This document shows positions 46,226-56,031 of a stretch of DNA of 64,000 nucleotides, in pieces. The notes beneath the pieces are model-generated. The model was not told where the DNA came from and did no database searches. It worked only from the letters and a program-made list of their open reading frames with translations. A program made the position numbers and the translations under genes. Source of the stretch: Cyclobacterium qasimii M12-11B (lineage in GTDB: Bacteria > Bacteroidota > Bacteroidia > Cytophagales > Cyclobacteriaceae); NCBI RefSeq assembly GCF_000427295.1, contig NZ_ATNM01000136.1:62001-126000 (forward strand), written 5' to 3'. Each line of letters begins with the position of its first letter. Position 1 is the stretch's first letter.

Positions 46226-46990
46226 TTAATTAGTCATTAGTTCCCCAATTTTATCATTAAGGGCTTCAAACATTAGCAGGTGACCTTCAGCATTTGGATG
46301 AAGAAAGTCTGGCATCAACTCTTTTCTTACCTTTCCTTCATCATTATAATAAGTAGCACTAATGTCCACATAATGGACAAGAGGATTCTCTGAAGGGAAT
46401 TTAGCAATAATATTGTTAGTGGCTTTATTTAAGTTGTCTCTATGGTTTGGTTTATAACCATAGGGAAGAATTCCCATTAAAAGGATTTCCGTTTCCGGAA
46501 GTTTCTCATTGAGGATTGAACAGATTTTATTTATCCCTTCTGACAACTCTTCTGCAGTACTCACATTAAGATAATGATTGCCATCAGTATTATTAGTCCC
46601 AATCAAGACAAGTGCTACTTTGGGATTGATGTTTTCAAGAGAACCATTTTCAAGTCTCCAAATCACATTCTCCGTTCTGTCTCCAGAAAATCCCATATTA
46701 ATTGTATTGTAGGCATCAAGGTGCTTTTCCCAAACTCCTTTCCGATCCTCATTATCCAATGTATGGAAAATTGAATTACCAACAAGTATCAATTCAGCAT
46801 CAGTGTTTAGCTGATCTAGTATGGTTTGGTGACGTTTGTCCCACCATTCTCCTTCTTGTTTTACGGCAAGTAAAGCTGGATTTTCTTTTACTTCAGAGAC
46901 CTGTTCCTTTTCAGAATCACGGTGTTCTTCCTTAGCTCCGCATCCGAATAAAATAATGACAGGTAAAAGGTAAAATAATAATTTGTTCAT
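46226..46990 (-). CDS. SGNH/GDSL-family hydrolase, lipoprotein
   Basis: 254 residues. A lipoprotein signal ends ILFGC. Block I is VGNSIFH, with Asn in place of the usual Asp before... the catalytic Ser (GNS, not GDS). Block II is NMGFSGDRTENVIWRL (Gly), block III VALVLIGTNNTDG (Asn) and block V DFLHPNAEGH (Asp, His). So all four SGNH functions are present. Likely a carbohydrate or lipid esterase outside the cytoplasm. A paralogue with the same block I lies at 54067-54879. Confidence 0.9.
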   Translation of the reverse strand: MNKLLFYLLPVIILFGCGAKEEHRDSEKEQVSEVKENPALLAVKQEGEWWDKRHQTILDQLNTDAELILVGNSIFHTLDNEDRKGVWEKHLDAYNTINMGFSGDRTENVIWRLENGSLENINPKVALVLIGTNNTDGNHYLNVSTAEELSEGINKICSILNEKLPETEILLMGILPYGYKPNHRDNLNKATNNIIAKFPSENPLVHYVDISATYYNDEGKVRKELMPDFLHPNAEGHLLMFEALNDKIGELMTN

Positions 46991-47226
46991 GTTTTTTAGT
47001 GGTTAAAAAGGTGCGTTTATTTTAAACTTTCACTTTTTGGGTGATTTTAAGTAGACAAAAACCTGAAGGCACTATTATACTTTAAAAAGCAGTGATAATA
47101 AACCCATTACAGTTATTCCTATACAGTTAGACACAGGACAGGAACATAAATCTTTACCCAATAAGCTTTTCGGATGGCCCTATTTATTTCTTACTCACAG
47201 GAATCTACCTAGCTGCGTATAAGACC

Positions 47227-48723
47227 TTAATTCTTACCGTCTTTTACTATTACATCATGTGCTCCACCTTCTATGATACTGGTAGATGACACCAAGGTCA
47301 ATTTAGCATCTGATTGCAATTCTTTAATTGAAGACAAACCACAACTACACATCGTTGATTTAGTTTTTCCAATTGTTTGGTCGAGATTGTCTTTGAGTTT
47401 ACCTGCATAAGGGACATAACTGTCTACGCCTTCTTCAAATTTCAGATTGTCCTTTCCGCCCATATCATACCGTTGCCAATTCCTTGCTCTATTAGAACCT
47501 TCACCCCAGTACTCTTTGACATAATTTCCACCCACAAGTAATTTTCTAGTCGGACTTTCATCGAACCTGGCAAAATACCTACCCATCATTAAAAAATCAG
47601 CTCCCATCGCAAGTGCCAATGTGATGTGATAATCCTGAACAATTCCTCCGTCTGAACAAATTGGAATGTATTCACCTGTTTCTAAAAAGTATTCATCTCT
47701 TGCTTGGGCAACGTCTATAAGCGCCGTCGCTTGTCCTCTACCAATACCTTTTTGTTCCCTGGTAATACAAATAGAACCTCCACCAACACCAACTTTTACA
47801 AAATCGGCACCAGCTTTAGCCAAATAAAGGAAACCATCTTTGTCGACGACATTTCCAGCTCCTATCAACACATTGTTGTCGTACTTTTTCTTTACAAAAG
47901 CAATGGTTTCTTTCTGCCATTCCGAAAAACCATCTGAAGAATCGATGCACAATACATCAACACCAGCTTCTACCAAAGCAGGCACCCTTTCCTCATAGTC
48001 TCTTGTGTTAATCCCTGCACCTACAACTAATCTTTTCTTATCATCTGAAAGCTCATTTGGGTGGTCTTTATGACTGTCATAATCTTTGCGAAACACAAAA
48101 TACTTTAATTTGCCATTCTTATCGATAATTGGCAAATTGTTTAATTTATGTTCCCAAATGGTATCATTGGCATCATTTAAAGTAATTCCATCTTTAGCAG
48201 TGATCAAACTTGACAAGGGGGTCATGAAATCTTTCACCTTCTTACCTAAATTGTCCTTACTAACCCGGTAATCACGACTCGTTATTAGTCCTAAAAGTTT
48301 ACCACATGAGGATCCATCATCTGTTACGCCAACGGTTGAGAAACTCGTCTTCTTTTTTAAAGCCAATACATCTTTTAAGGTATGTTCTGGTGTTAAATTG
48401 GCCCTGCTTTCTACAAATCCAGCTTTGTATTTCTTTACTATCATTACCATTTTAACTTGTTCCTCAATTGACTGAGAACCAAAAATAAATGACAAGCCTC
48501 CTTCTTTTGCCAAAGCAATTGCGAGTCCATTATCAGAGACGGATTGCATAATGGCAGAGACAAATGGAATATTTAGAGAAATTTTAGGGAGCTCCCCTTT
48601 TTTATATTTAACTAAAGGTGTTTTTAGATTTACGGTATCTGGTGTGTTGGATTTTTTTGTCAATCCTGGTAATATCAAGTACTCGCTAAAAGTTCTTGAA
48701 ATTTCATTTATTATATTTGCCAT
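47227..48723 (-). CDS. guaB: IMP dehydrogenase (GuaB-type)
   Basis: Oxidises IMP to XMP, first committed step of GMP synthesis, in the cytosol. 498 residues. (beta/alpha)8 barrel with an inserted CBS pair at about 95-230 ([55 protein letters not shown]). [21 protein letters not shown] holds the catalytic Cys. [28 protein letters not shown] binds phosphate. The C-terminal flap region ([29 protein letters not shown]) is longer and less canonical than usual, so a GuaB paralogue is possible. Confidence 0.88.
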   Translation of the reverse strand: MANIINEISRTFSEYLILPGLTKKSNTPDTVNLKTPLVKYKKGELPKISLNIPFVSAIMQSVSDNGLAIALAKEGGLSFIFGSQSIEEQVKMVMIVKKYKAGFVESRANLTPEHTLKDVLALKKKTSFSTVGVTDDGSSCGKLLGLITSRDYRVSKDNLGKKVKDFMTPLSSLITAKDGITLNDANDTIWEHKLNNLPIIDKNGKLKYFVFRKDYDSHKDHPNELSDDKKRLVVGAGINTRDYEERVPALVEAGVDVLCIDSSDGFSEWQKETIAFVKKKYDNNVLIGAGNVVDKDGFLYLAKAGADFVKVGVGGGSICITREQKGIGRGQATALIDVAQARDEYFLETGEYIPICSDGGIVQDYHITLALAMGADFLMMGRYFARFDESPTRKLLVGGNYVKEYWGEGSNRARNWQRYDMGGKDNLKFEEGVDSYVPYAGKLKDNLDQTIGKTKSTMCSCGLSSIKELQSDAKLTLVSSTSIIEGGAHDVIVKDGKN

Positions 48724-48976
48724 ATTTTTTCAAATAAAATTTTGCAAAATTAGAGAATAATTCTGTTAGAAGGGATAAAATTATAATTTATTCTTCATTC
48801 GAAGCCAGTACTTGCCTTGCACCCATCATTAATGAAATGAAAAGGCAGTCGACTGTGTTGCGGACTATCCTGACAAATCACAAGCAATTGAGACAGGTTA
48901 AAACTCCTGAATCCAAAGTTTTCTTGGCCATTATTTTTATACAATATTACCAAATATGTAGCTATAATCATGCAAA

Positions 48977-51338
48977 TCATTGCAAATTAACCCTTATTTC
49001 ATGCTCTTTCTGATTCCGGACAATGCTTAATTTAAGATGTCCATGCCATAAATTTTCCTGATATTTTATGAGCAGTTCTGAAATGTTTTTATTTTTCGCC
49101 TTCAACCCCAACAACTACATCGCCATCCGTTATTCCTGACATGGCTAATTTACTTTTATCTTTTACGTTTAATACAATCACTCCATCCATGCTGTGTAAA
49201 CCTGATGCGGATTGTTCTGCAAGCGTTTCAACATTTTTAAGCGTGCCCCCAAGCCAATTTTTCATGTTTTTGCTCTCTTTTTGAGAATAAGAGGCATTTA
49301 ATTCCGGGATATTAGGTTGCTTTGCAATGGCTTTTAATTCAGCTTTTTGAACGCCAAAATTGTCCATTGGGAAATTTTTAAATCCCAATTGCAGAGCAGG
49401 TGAATTTTCTGCAACGGTAAAATCTCCTGTCTCAGGAGAAATAAACAGTGGGTTTCCAAAAAGACTGTTCGCATCTGTATTGTTTTCCTGGGCTAAAGCC
49501 AATGAAGCAGCATCAGGGAATAGGTTATAATCTACTTCCTTACCCCAACCCGTAAGCCGTATTGGGAAATGTTTGGTCATGGTAATATTCTTTCTAAAAA
49601 CATCTTTACTATTGGCAAACCAAACATGGGGATGAAAGCCATTGTTTACCATAATATTATTTTCAACTACCCTGTCAAAACCTTCCCGAAGTTTGATCCC
49701 TCCGTTCAAGCATAAATTGTTATAAATATGGTAATTGGAAGATCCGTCATCAAGGTCAATATCCCAACCATGGTCACATCGAAAACGGTTGTTTCGGATA
49801 ATGGTTGTGTGAATGGCATCCCAATAAGGCATTTCAGGATTTGCCTGAACCAGGCTGTCTATAACTTTCCTATTAGGATGCCAAAAGCGATCCCTACCCC
49901 AGGAGTTGAAAGCTCCATGGTCTCCAGTTTCCAAAACGGTATTAAATACATCGTTATTTTCAATAAGATGTCCTCCCCAAGTACCTTCACTTACATTGAT
50001 TCCTGCCCGTGGGACATCATAAATACTATTGTTTTTGACATGAATGTTCATGGCCATAGAGATCTGAACGCCTGCCACTTGTTTTTCAATGCGACCTATT
50101 TTATAAATCAGGTTGTTCTCTACTTTACCACCTGCCGGATACAATTCATTGGCTGGGCCCTGGATAGTATCCATTTCTGCTATAGGTACAAATTCGCTGT
50201 ATTGGTAAGATGGTGAACGCACAGCTGTTGAATCTCCTACAAAACTAATGGCTGTAGCACCAACATCATGAATATGGTTGCCAATGATCTCTGTATTCCT
50301 GTTGTATCCATTGACGAAAATTACATTCCCTCCTAAATTGGTGAATTCACAATCTTTAATAGAGATGGACTCTGTTCCACTAAGTAAAATTGATCCTCCT
50401 CTGTATATTGTCCAATCGCTACGGAGCAACTTATTATAATCCTCCATAAATGTCCGCATGGCATGCTCAAAACGTATTCCTTCAATTTTGACATTTTTAA
50501 CAGGATTTTCCGGATTTCCATTCACCTCTATAAGGTGCTTTAAGGTAGACACTTCAGTAGTTGAATTGATTAAATCAGCCTCCGCATTTGGCCACAGATA
50601 AAGCTTATTTTCCTGTTTATCAAAATACCATTCTCCTTCGCTGTCCAACTCTTCAAAAATATTTTCAACCATTCTTAGTTCAGGGTGCATGGGTGAAGGT
50701 CGATTATTTTGATGACCACCAGTTAAGGTAAGTGCTCCTGTGGAATCAACCCCAGTTATCATATAATGAAAACCTCCCCATCGACCACGGTGCATGGCGT
50801 GTACAAAACCTCCTTTTGGGTTCTTCCATTTTGCTACACGCTCTTTAGCAATGGCATCCTCGGCATGCCCCTGCCAGGCCCCACCATTTTCATCGAAATT
50901 TGGATACCTGGCCAGAATCTGCTTTTCTCCATTGATAAACAGCTGGTTAAAAACCACCTCTTCTTCAACTTCAGTAACCCAAATGTTCTCGTCAAATGCT
51001 TTCCAATTCGTATTAAGAATCATTGAACCTTTGACACTTACCTTGTCTGTACCTTCTCCAATAATAGCGATATCGCTTAGTTCTGAGGTTATTACCAAAG
51101 GAGTTGACAAATGATATTCCCCTTCCTTCAAATGGATGGTAATCGTTTCATTGCTACTTTTTCTGATCTTAGCTGCCTCTTTCAGCGCTTTTTCAATGGT
51201 TTGAAACGGCATTTCTATAGTGCCTTCATTCTCATTATCACCACTGGAACTCACATAAACAGCTAGTTCTTTTGTGCCACAACTTATGAGAACAAATGTT
51301 GCTAACACTACTAATAGTATTGATCTTTTCTTGTCCAT
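48977..51338 (-). CDS. Secreted parallel beta-helix protein, GH141-like, with PDZ tail (frameshifted)
   Basis: Lipoprotein (lipobox VLISC). A right-handed parallel beta-helix starts with AVYVSSSGDNENEGTIEMPF then TIEKAL, and the FINGEKQILARYPN segment is typical of GH141 and related secreted glycan-active enzymes. The rungs end near 620. A PDZ-like domain follows (VIVLNVKDKSKLAMSGITDGDVVVGV). The open frame stops at 49089 in the PDZ, but removing one base of a T5 run (49092-49096) continues to ISELLIKYQENLWHGHLKLS and IVRNQKEHEIRVNLQ, a normal PDZ end at 48977. The repaired length is 786 residues. GH141 activity (fucosidase or xylanase) is only a family possibility. Confidence 0.8.
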
Positions 51339-51485
51339 TTAATACCGGATCTTTTTAGGTCTTTGACAATGCATAGGTATCGCAGGTTTCTCAAGGCCTT
51401 AAAGGCAACTCTCCTTGAGGATTTTGAACTTATATCTTGAGTTATGTACTTTTAGAATGCTTAAAAATTGTGCTGTCGGACTAAA

Positions 51486-52064
51486 TTAGTTTTCCTTTTT
51501 CGACCCACTTACTATCCTTGAAATAATGCCTTTCTGGTCAGTAAATTCTGCTATTAATACTCCTGCCAAGTGGATACCAATAAAGGCTATCAGGTAGTAA
51601 ATACTTAGAACGTGAATTTCTTCCATTGGCTTTTTAAATTCTTTTGGTCCTAATTCTATAATAAGTCCGGTAACAAGCGAAACAATGACACAAAAATAAA
51701 ATATAATATATATCCATTTCTGAAATTTCATTTTTGTAGACAGGCTTTTACCAAAAGGATTTTGGAACTTCATTTGTCCAAATACAGGAAGAAGGAAACG
51801 AATGCTAAATAAACCTACCAAAACATACCCTAAATAAATATGCCAATTCCACATTGGTTGTCTTATCTTTTTTGCTAAATCAATGAGTTGTTCCTGCGAT
51901 AAAACCACGTCGGTGCCACTCAGGTAATCCTGTATGATCGCTGCTACATTAAATTTATTCATCCAGGTTAACCGCAAAAAAATTGTAATTAATAATAGAA
52001 GAAATGAAACAGCTATCGTCCAATGTATTATTCGATATACCTTAGAATATTTTGTGGTTTCCAT
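51486..52064 (-). CDS. Cytochrome b561-type membrane protein
   Basis: 192 residues with four to five membrane helices. His residues suited to heme ligation lie in RIIHWTIAVSF, NWHIYLGYVLVGLF, EEIHVLSIYYL and IGIHLAGVLIAEF, the Ni-Fe hydrogenase b/cytochrome b561 pattern. It is a likely quinol or electron-transfer anchor of the inner membrane. No soluble partner is adjacent. The gene precedes the GH141-like gene on the same strand with 147 bases between. Confidence 0.9.
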   Translation of the reverse strand: METTKYSKVYRIIHWTIAVSFLLLLITIFLRLTWMNKFNVAAIIQDYLSGTDVVLSQEQLIDLAKKIRQPMWNWHIYLGYVLVGLFSIRFLLPVFGQMKFQNPFGKSLSTKMKFQKWIYIIFYFCVIVSLVTGLIIELGPKEFKKPMEEIHVLSIYYLIAFIGIHLAGVLIAEFTDQKGIISRIVSGSKKEN

Positions 52065-52289
52065 AATGTTAATTTTTATAAAATGATTTTTCTTAAATGA
52101 AGCAATCGAGTTGAGACTGATGCCATGCCCCTATTAATATTTTTTAAAGTAGCACGAATTAGCAGACCATAGCGACCCTTCACCCAACAGGATGACCAAA
52201 GTTTCGCAACACACTAACCTCAAGTGTAGCATGCATTTTTGCATTTTTTGTTGGTCAAAGCATTTTTAATTCCTTAACAGGATTTAAAA

Positions 52290-53198
52290 TCACCATTTAA
52301 CAATGCCACTTTTATTCATCCAACCAAAGAGTGGCTGCATCCATTCCTCAGCAGGTGAACTTAATACAAAACCATGATTTCCTTTTGGGTAAAGGTGCAT
52401 TTCTGCAGGAACATTATTTCGAATTAATCCTTGGTAAAAACGGATACTGTTCTCAACTGTGACCACATTGTCATCTCCTGCATGGGTTAACCAGGTCGGT
52501 GGAGTGTTTTGGTCAATTTGCAATTCATTTGAAAACAACAAAATCTGTTCTTCGGAAGGATCCTTTCCAAGCAAATTTTGACGGGATCCTAAATGAGCTA
52601 ATTCGTCTTTCATACTGATTACCGGATAAATCAGCATCATAAAATCGGGTTTTAAACTTATCTTTTCATCATTTGGAATATAGGATTTATTAAAATGCGT
52701 TCCGGCTGTTGCCGCTAAATGTCCACCTGCTGAAAAACCTATAATCCCAATTTTCTGAGCATCCAAGCCCCACTCTGAAGCATGTTGTCGAACTGTTTTA
52801 ATTGCCTGCTGGGCATCTTGTAATGGTCCTATTGATTTATCAATCATGATTGAATCGCTAGGCAATCGGTATTTCAGGATGAATGCTGCGATCCCTTTGC
52901 GCACAAATGCTTCAGCAATTTGAGTCCCTTCACGCAGATAACTCTCCCCTGAATAACCTCCACCTGGGCAAATAATTACTCCGGCTCCAGTGGCCATTTC
53001 TTTATCAGGATGATAGATTGTCAATGTTGGTTTTGAAACATTTTTAAGCCATGAAACTTGCCCATTTTTCTCAATGACTTCTTCTATCATCGAATTAGGC
53101 TTGCTGTTAGGAATGGCATTAGGGTAGAGGTCAACTACTTGTTGTGCTTCTAAATGAATAGAAACAATCAGAAATAGTATTAAAGCAATGGGTTTCAT
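52290..53198 (-). CDS. Secreted alpha/beta hydrolase (esterase)
   Basis: 302 residues with a Sec signal ending LEAQQ. Alpha/beta-hydrolase core: AGVIICPGGGYSGES gives the oxyanion region, GFSAGGHLAAT has the nucleophile Ser, and the acid and His are in THAGDDNVVTVEN and GNHGFVLSS. The layout matches xylan- or pectin-type acetylesterases of the BD-FAE/lipase-like group common in Bacteroidota. It is a good candidate for removing acetyl groups from a polysaccharide. Confidence 0.9.
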   Translation of the reverse strand: MKPIALILFLIVSIHLEAQQVVDLYPNAIPNSKPNSMIEEVIEKNGQVSWLKNVSKPTLTIYHPDKEMATGAGVIICPGGGYSGESYLREGTQIAEAFVRKGIAAFILKYRLPSDSIMIDKSIGPLQDAQQAIKTVRQHASEWGLDAQKIGIIGFSAGGHLAATAGTHFNKSYIPNDEKISLKPDFMMLIYPVISMKDELAHLGSRQNLLGKDPSEEQILLFSNELQIDQNTPPTWLTHAGDDNVVTVENSIRFYQGLIRNNVPAEMHLYPKGNHGFVLSSPAEEWMQPLFGWMNKSGIVKW

Positions 53199-53309
53199 GG
53201 ATTTGGAATTAATTCTTGAATTTTTATATCGATTAGGAAAAAGGTTTTTAAAGCTTCATTGTTATTAAAGTAAATATTCAAATTTCTAAAAGAAATAAGT
53301 CATGTTCTT

Positions 53310-53741
53310 TTATTCACTTTCAATTCTTGCGCACATCCAGGTAGCTTCTGCAATAGGTTCGTTTTTTGCGTTGTAGGCGACTCCACTTTGTTTTATTAAT
53401 CGGTTACTAACTCTTATGTTTTTAATGATATATTTGATTTCTTCGTCATAGGTTACTCCTTTTAAAAACTTAACATTCTCCATACTTACTAATGCGAAAA
53501 ATCCGCTCGCAAGTCCTGCTTTATTAACACCCGCGCCACCACATTGTGCCATTGATTCAACTAATATCATTCCAGGAATAAAGTTAAATTCAGGGAAACT
53601 TCCGATCAACATTTTGTCATTGGACTTGTCAAAAACCTTTCGTCCAATTATTTCTTTTTCGTTCGCAGTGATGATTTCATCTAAGAATAAAAAAGGAAAT
53701 CTATGGGGCAGTAATTTTTTAATTTCAGTTTCCATATTCAT
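53310..53741 (-). CDS. FabZ-like hotdog-fold protein lacking the catalytic histidine
   Basis: 143 residues, alignable end to end with 3-hydroxyacyl-ACP dehydratase FabZ: IKKLLPHRFPFLFLDEI, PGMILVESMAQCGG, MENVKFLKGVTYDEEI, AEATWMCARIE. In FabZ the active site is His in GHFP and Glu in LxxEAxAQ. Here the Glu remains (VESMAQ) but the His position reads GSFP, Ser instead of His. So dehydration is doubtful, and a binding or thioesterase-like role is possible. The start may also be the Met two codons later. No fab genes are adjacent. Confidence 0.85.
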   Translation of the reverse strand: MNMETEIKKLLPHRFPFLFLDEIITANEKEIIGRKVFDKSNDKMLIGSFPEFNFIPGMILVESMAQCGGAGVNKAGLASGFFALVSMENVKFLKGVTYDEEIKYIIKNIRVSNRLIKQSGVAYNAKNEPIAEATWMCARIESE

Positions 53742-54066
53742 TTTCTCTTAAATATTTCACAAGGCCCTGGTACCTTTCATAGCCCATGAAATTTCAGTTA
53801 TCTTTCTTTGGCTATTAGCCACTTAATAGAATTTCTATCGTTGCATTCCTAAGATAGGAAAATATGCAGGCAATTTAATACCATCCGTCAAAGAAAATAC
53901 ATAACAAAAGTGCCCATTTATTAAAAGCCTGCTGGGCCTAAGAAAAAGCCATGCTAAGATTAATTTTCCCCCAGAAATTCATCCCAAACTTAAAAAGGAG
54001 CCCTTAAATCCAAGGGCCAAGCCCAGCCACTCTTGCAATTTAAATGTTATTAAATGATTTTGAATT

Positions 54067-54879
54067 TCAATCTTCCATACTATCAATATATGGACGCAGG
54101 GCCTCTCCCCAAATTTGATATCCAACGTCATTTGGATGACAGAAATCAAGGGTAACCTGTTTGGTGAGGAGGCCATCAGAAGTTAGCATTTTAGAAGCAA
54201 TGTCTAGTAATATTATCTTGTTATCAGCTGCATATATCTTCAACAATTGATTTGTTTCGTTGATTAATAACCTGCGTGGATTATCTGGCATTTCTTCACG
54301 AGGCATAATTTCCATTAATACAATTTTTGCATTAGGCGCTTTAGACCGAACGCCGTTATAAATTGCAGCAATTCCTTCAACAATTTCTGCAGCAGTATTC
54401 ATGCGGGCATTTTTTGTTTCACTGGTATTGTTAGTGCCAATGTGGATAACCACCAATTTTGGGTCAAGCCCATCAAGTTCTCCATTATTCAATCGCCAGA
54501 GTACATTTTGAGTACGGTCCCATCCAAAGCCTAAATTCAATACACGGTGGTTTTTAAAAGTAGCTTGCCAGGAAGCTGGGCCATTGGATATTCTTGAACT
54601 ACCATCAGCATACTTCAATGGGGGATAATCGCCTCCCCAAAAATGAGTGATGGAGTTTCCAATTAAAACAATTTCTGGATCCAATGAATCTTTAACATCA
54701 AGCACATCGCTATGCCGCACTAGCCAATCGTAACTGTCATCTTCCAGTTTTGGGACCGGTATTATGGCTGAATTGACAGGTTTTTCTACCGTTTGGGCTA
54801 CTTGCTTATTTTGCTGCTTACAGCCAATAAAACAAATGGAGAAAATGGCAAAATAAAGGAGCGTTGTTATTGATTTCAT
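54067..54879 (-). CDS. SGNH/GDSL-family hydrolase, lipoprotein (second copy)
   Basis: Start at 54879 (MKSITTLLYF), giving a lipoprotein signal ending SICFIGC. 270 residues. Block I is LIGNSITHFWGGDYPP (again GNS), block II LGFGWDRTQNVLWRLNNGEL, block III VVIHIGTNNTSE, block V LDFCHPNDVGYQIW with the Asp-His pair. It is clearly paralogous to the protein at 46226-46990, sharing GNS, DRT.NV.WRL and IGTNNT. Acetyl- or acyl-esterase on a glycan is the likely role. Confidence 0.9.
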   Translation of the reverse strand: MKSITTLLYFAIFSICFIGCKQQNKQVAQTVEKPVNSAIIPVPKLEDDSYDWLVRHSDVLDVKDSLDPEIVLIGNSITHFWGGDYPPLKYADGSSRISNGPASWQATFKNHRVLNLGFGWDRTQNVLWRLNNGELDGLDPKLVVIHIGTNNTSETKNARMNTAAEIVEGIAAIYNGVRSKAPNAKIVLMEIMPREEMPDNPRRLLINETNQLLKIYAADNKIILLDIASKMLTSDGLLTKQVTLDFCHPNDVGYQIWGEALRPYIDSMED

Positions 54880-55240
54880 ATCATAATGAGGTTTTAATAA
54901 TATAGACAAGTTAGCTATAAAAATAGCTGGATATTGACTTCCAACCTGGTTATTTTGGCCAATAACTCATTAGAATTGTTTAAAAGCTTATGAAAAAGGG
55001 CGAAATTTAGACTCTTAGGGCCTTGCACATATTAATGAAATCAACATTGGCTAGATTTTTAAATCAGCTGTTATTAAAAGTCTATATTATTCGGATTGTC
55101 TGTTTTTCTGATGTGTTGACCACCAGTACCATAAAGCCAACATAAAACAATTTATTTTTTTTGAACGCCCAAAAAACACAACAAAATCATACGGATTTTA
55201 CTTTAAAGTCTTTTAGATTTAGAGGTCAAAACGTGAGGCT
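54880..55240. other. Intergenic, nothing recognised
   Basis: 361 AT-rich bases without a coding frame or strong hairpin, between two minus-strand lipoprotein genes. The promoter of the SGNH hydrolase must lie here but no consensus pair stands out. Confidence 0.5.
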
Positions 55241-55537
55241 TTACTCAACTTTTTTAATCTCAACAATTTCACAGTCAATACTTGGAGAACAAGATTCATT
55301 TATGTCGATTTCTTTGTATTTCACACTTACTTTATCTCCTGAATTAAAAGTTATTATATCGTCTAAATTTACTATTAATGTGTCTCCATTGTTAAGGTGT
55401 ATTTGTTCAGCGCAGTTTGCTAAACCGCCACTTAACCAAACGTTTCCAATTTCATGAATAATAAAATCATCCTCATTATCCAAATTGCAGGAAAAAGAAA
55501 ACAACAGTGTCAAACCGAGTAAGATTATTTTACACAT
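55241..55537 (-). CDS. Small lipoprotein of unknown function
   Basis: Start placed at 55537 (MCKIILLGLTLLF) because it opens directly into a lipoprotein signal ending LFSFSC. The upstream ATG would add 23 residues before the signal. 98 residues, four Cys after the lipobox (one NCAEQ, then SCSPSIDCEIVE), compact beta-rich sequence. No family recognised. No operon partner is evident. Confidence 0.65.
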   Translation of the reverse strand: MCKIILLGLTLLFSFSCNLDNEDDFIIHEIGNVWLSGGLANCAEQIHLNNGDTLIVNLDDIITFNSGDKVSVKYKEIDINESCSPSIDCEIVEIKKVE

Positions 55538-55949
55538 TGTTGAGTTGATATAGGTGGATTTTTTAAAGATGCTTTTTATTTTAAATTGATTGTGTAAGTT
55601 TTTCAAACGATCAGCTACTTTACGAATAAAGTATATCCTTCAAATTACTCTCTTTATTATTGCCTACTAATCTAACTAAGTTTTTATGATTATGAAAGTA
55701 TTGATTTTAGCAGAAGGCAGAAGATAGAATTCTTTTGTTAGCATTATTTCCTAACCATAGTTAAGCAAACACAATTAGGTTTCTCAATTTATAGAATTTG
55801 ACAAATTGAAATGCTGAGAGAGAGTCTGAAAATTTTTTCGCCTTTAGCAGTGAGGTCTATTTTTTGGGTTTATAATTTGGCTAAACCCAGAACCGTGCTT
55901 AATCCATGAATACCTCCAGTTAAAGCAGGAGGCTTTTAAGAAACTAACC
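55538..55949. other. Intergenic, nothing recognised
   Basis: About 410 bases between the small lipoprotein gene and the terminator of the third SusC/SusD operon. No coding frame or conserved element seen. Confidence 0.5.
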
Positions 55950-55983
55950 AAAAAAGCCCACAAACAAATCGTTTGTGGGCTTT
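55950..55983 (-). terminator. Terminator of the third susC-susD operon
   Basis: Perfect 13-bp stem AAAGCCCACAAAC (55953-55965) with GTTTGTGGGCTTT (55971-55983), five-base loop. The A6 run at 55950-55955 reads as U6 on the minus strand. It lies about 50 bases after the susD stop. Confidence 0.9.
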
Positions 55984-56031
55984 CATTCAACTTTAAGAAC
56001 TATACTTTAACTTGATAAATGCTGCGTAACC

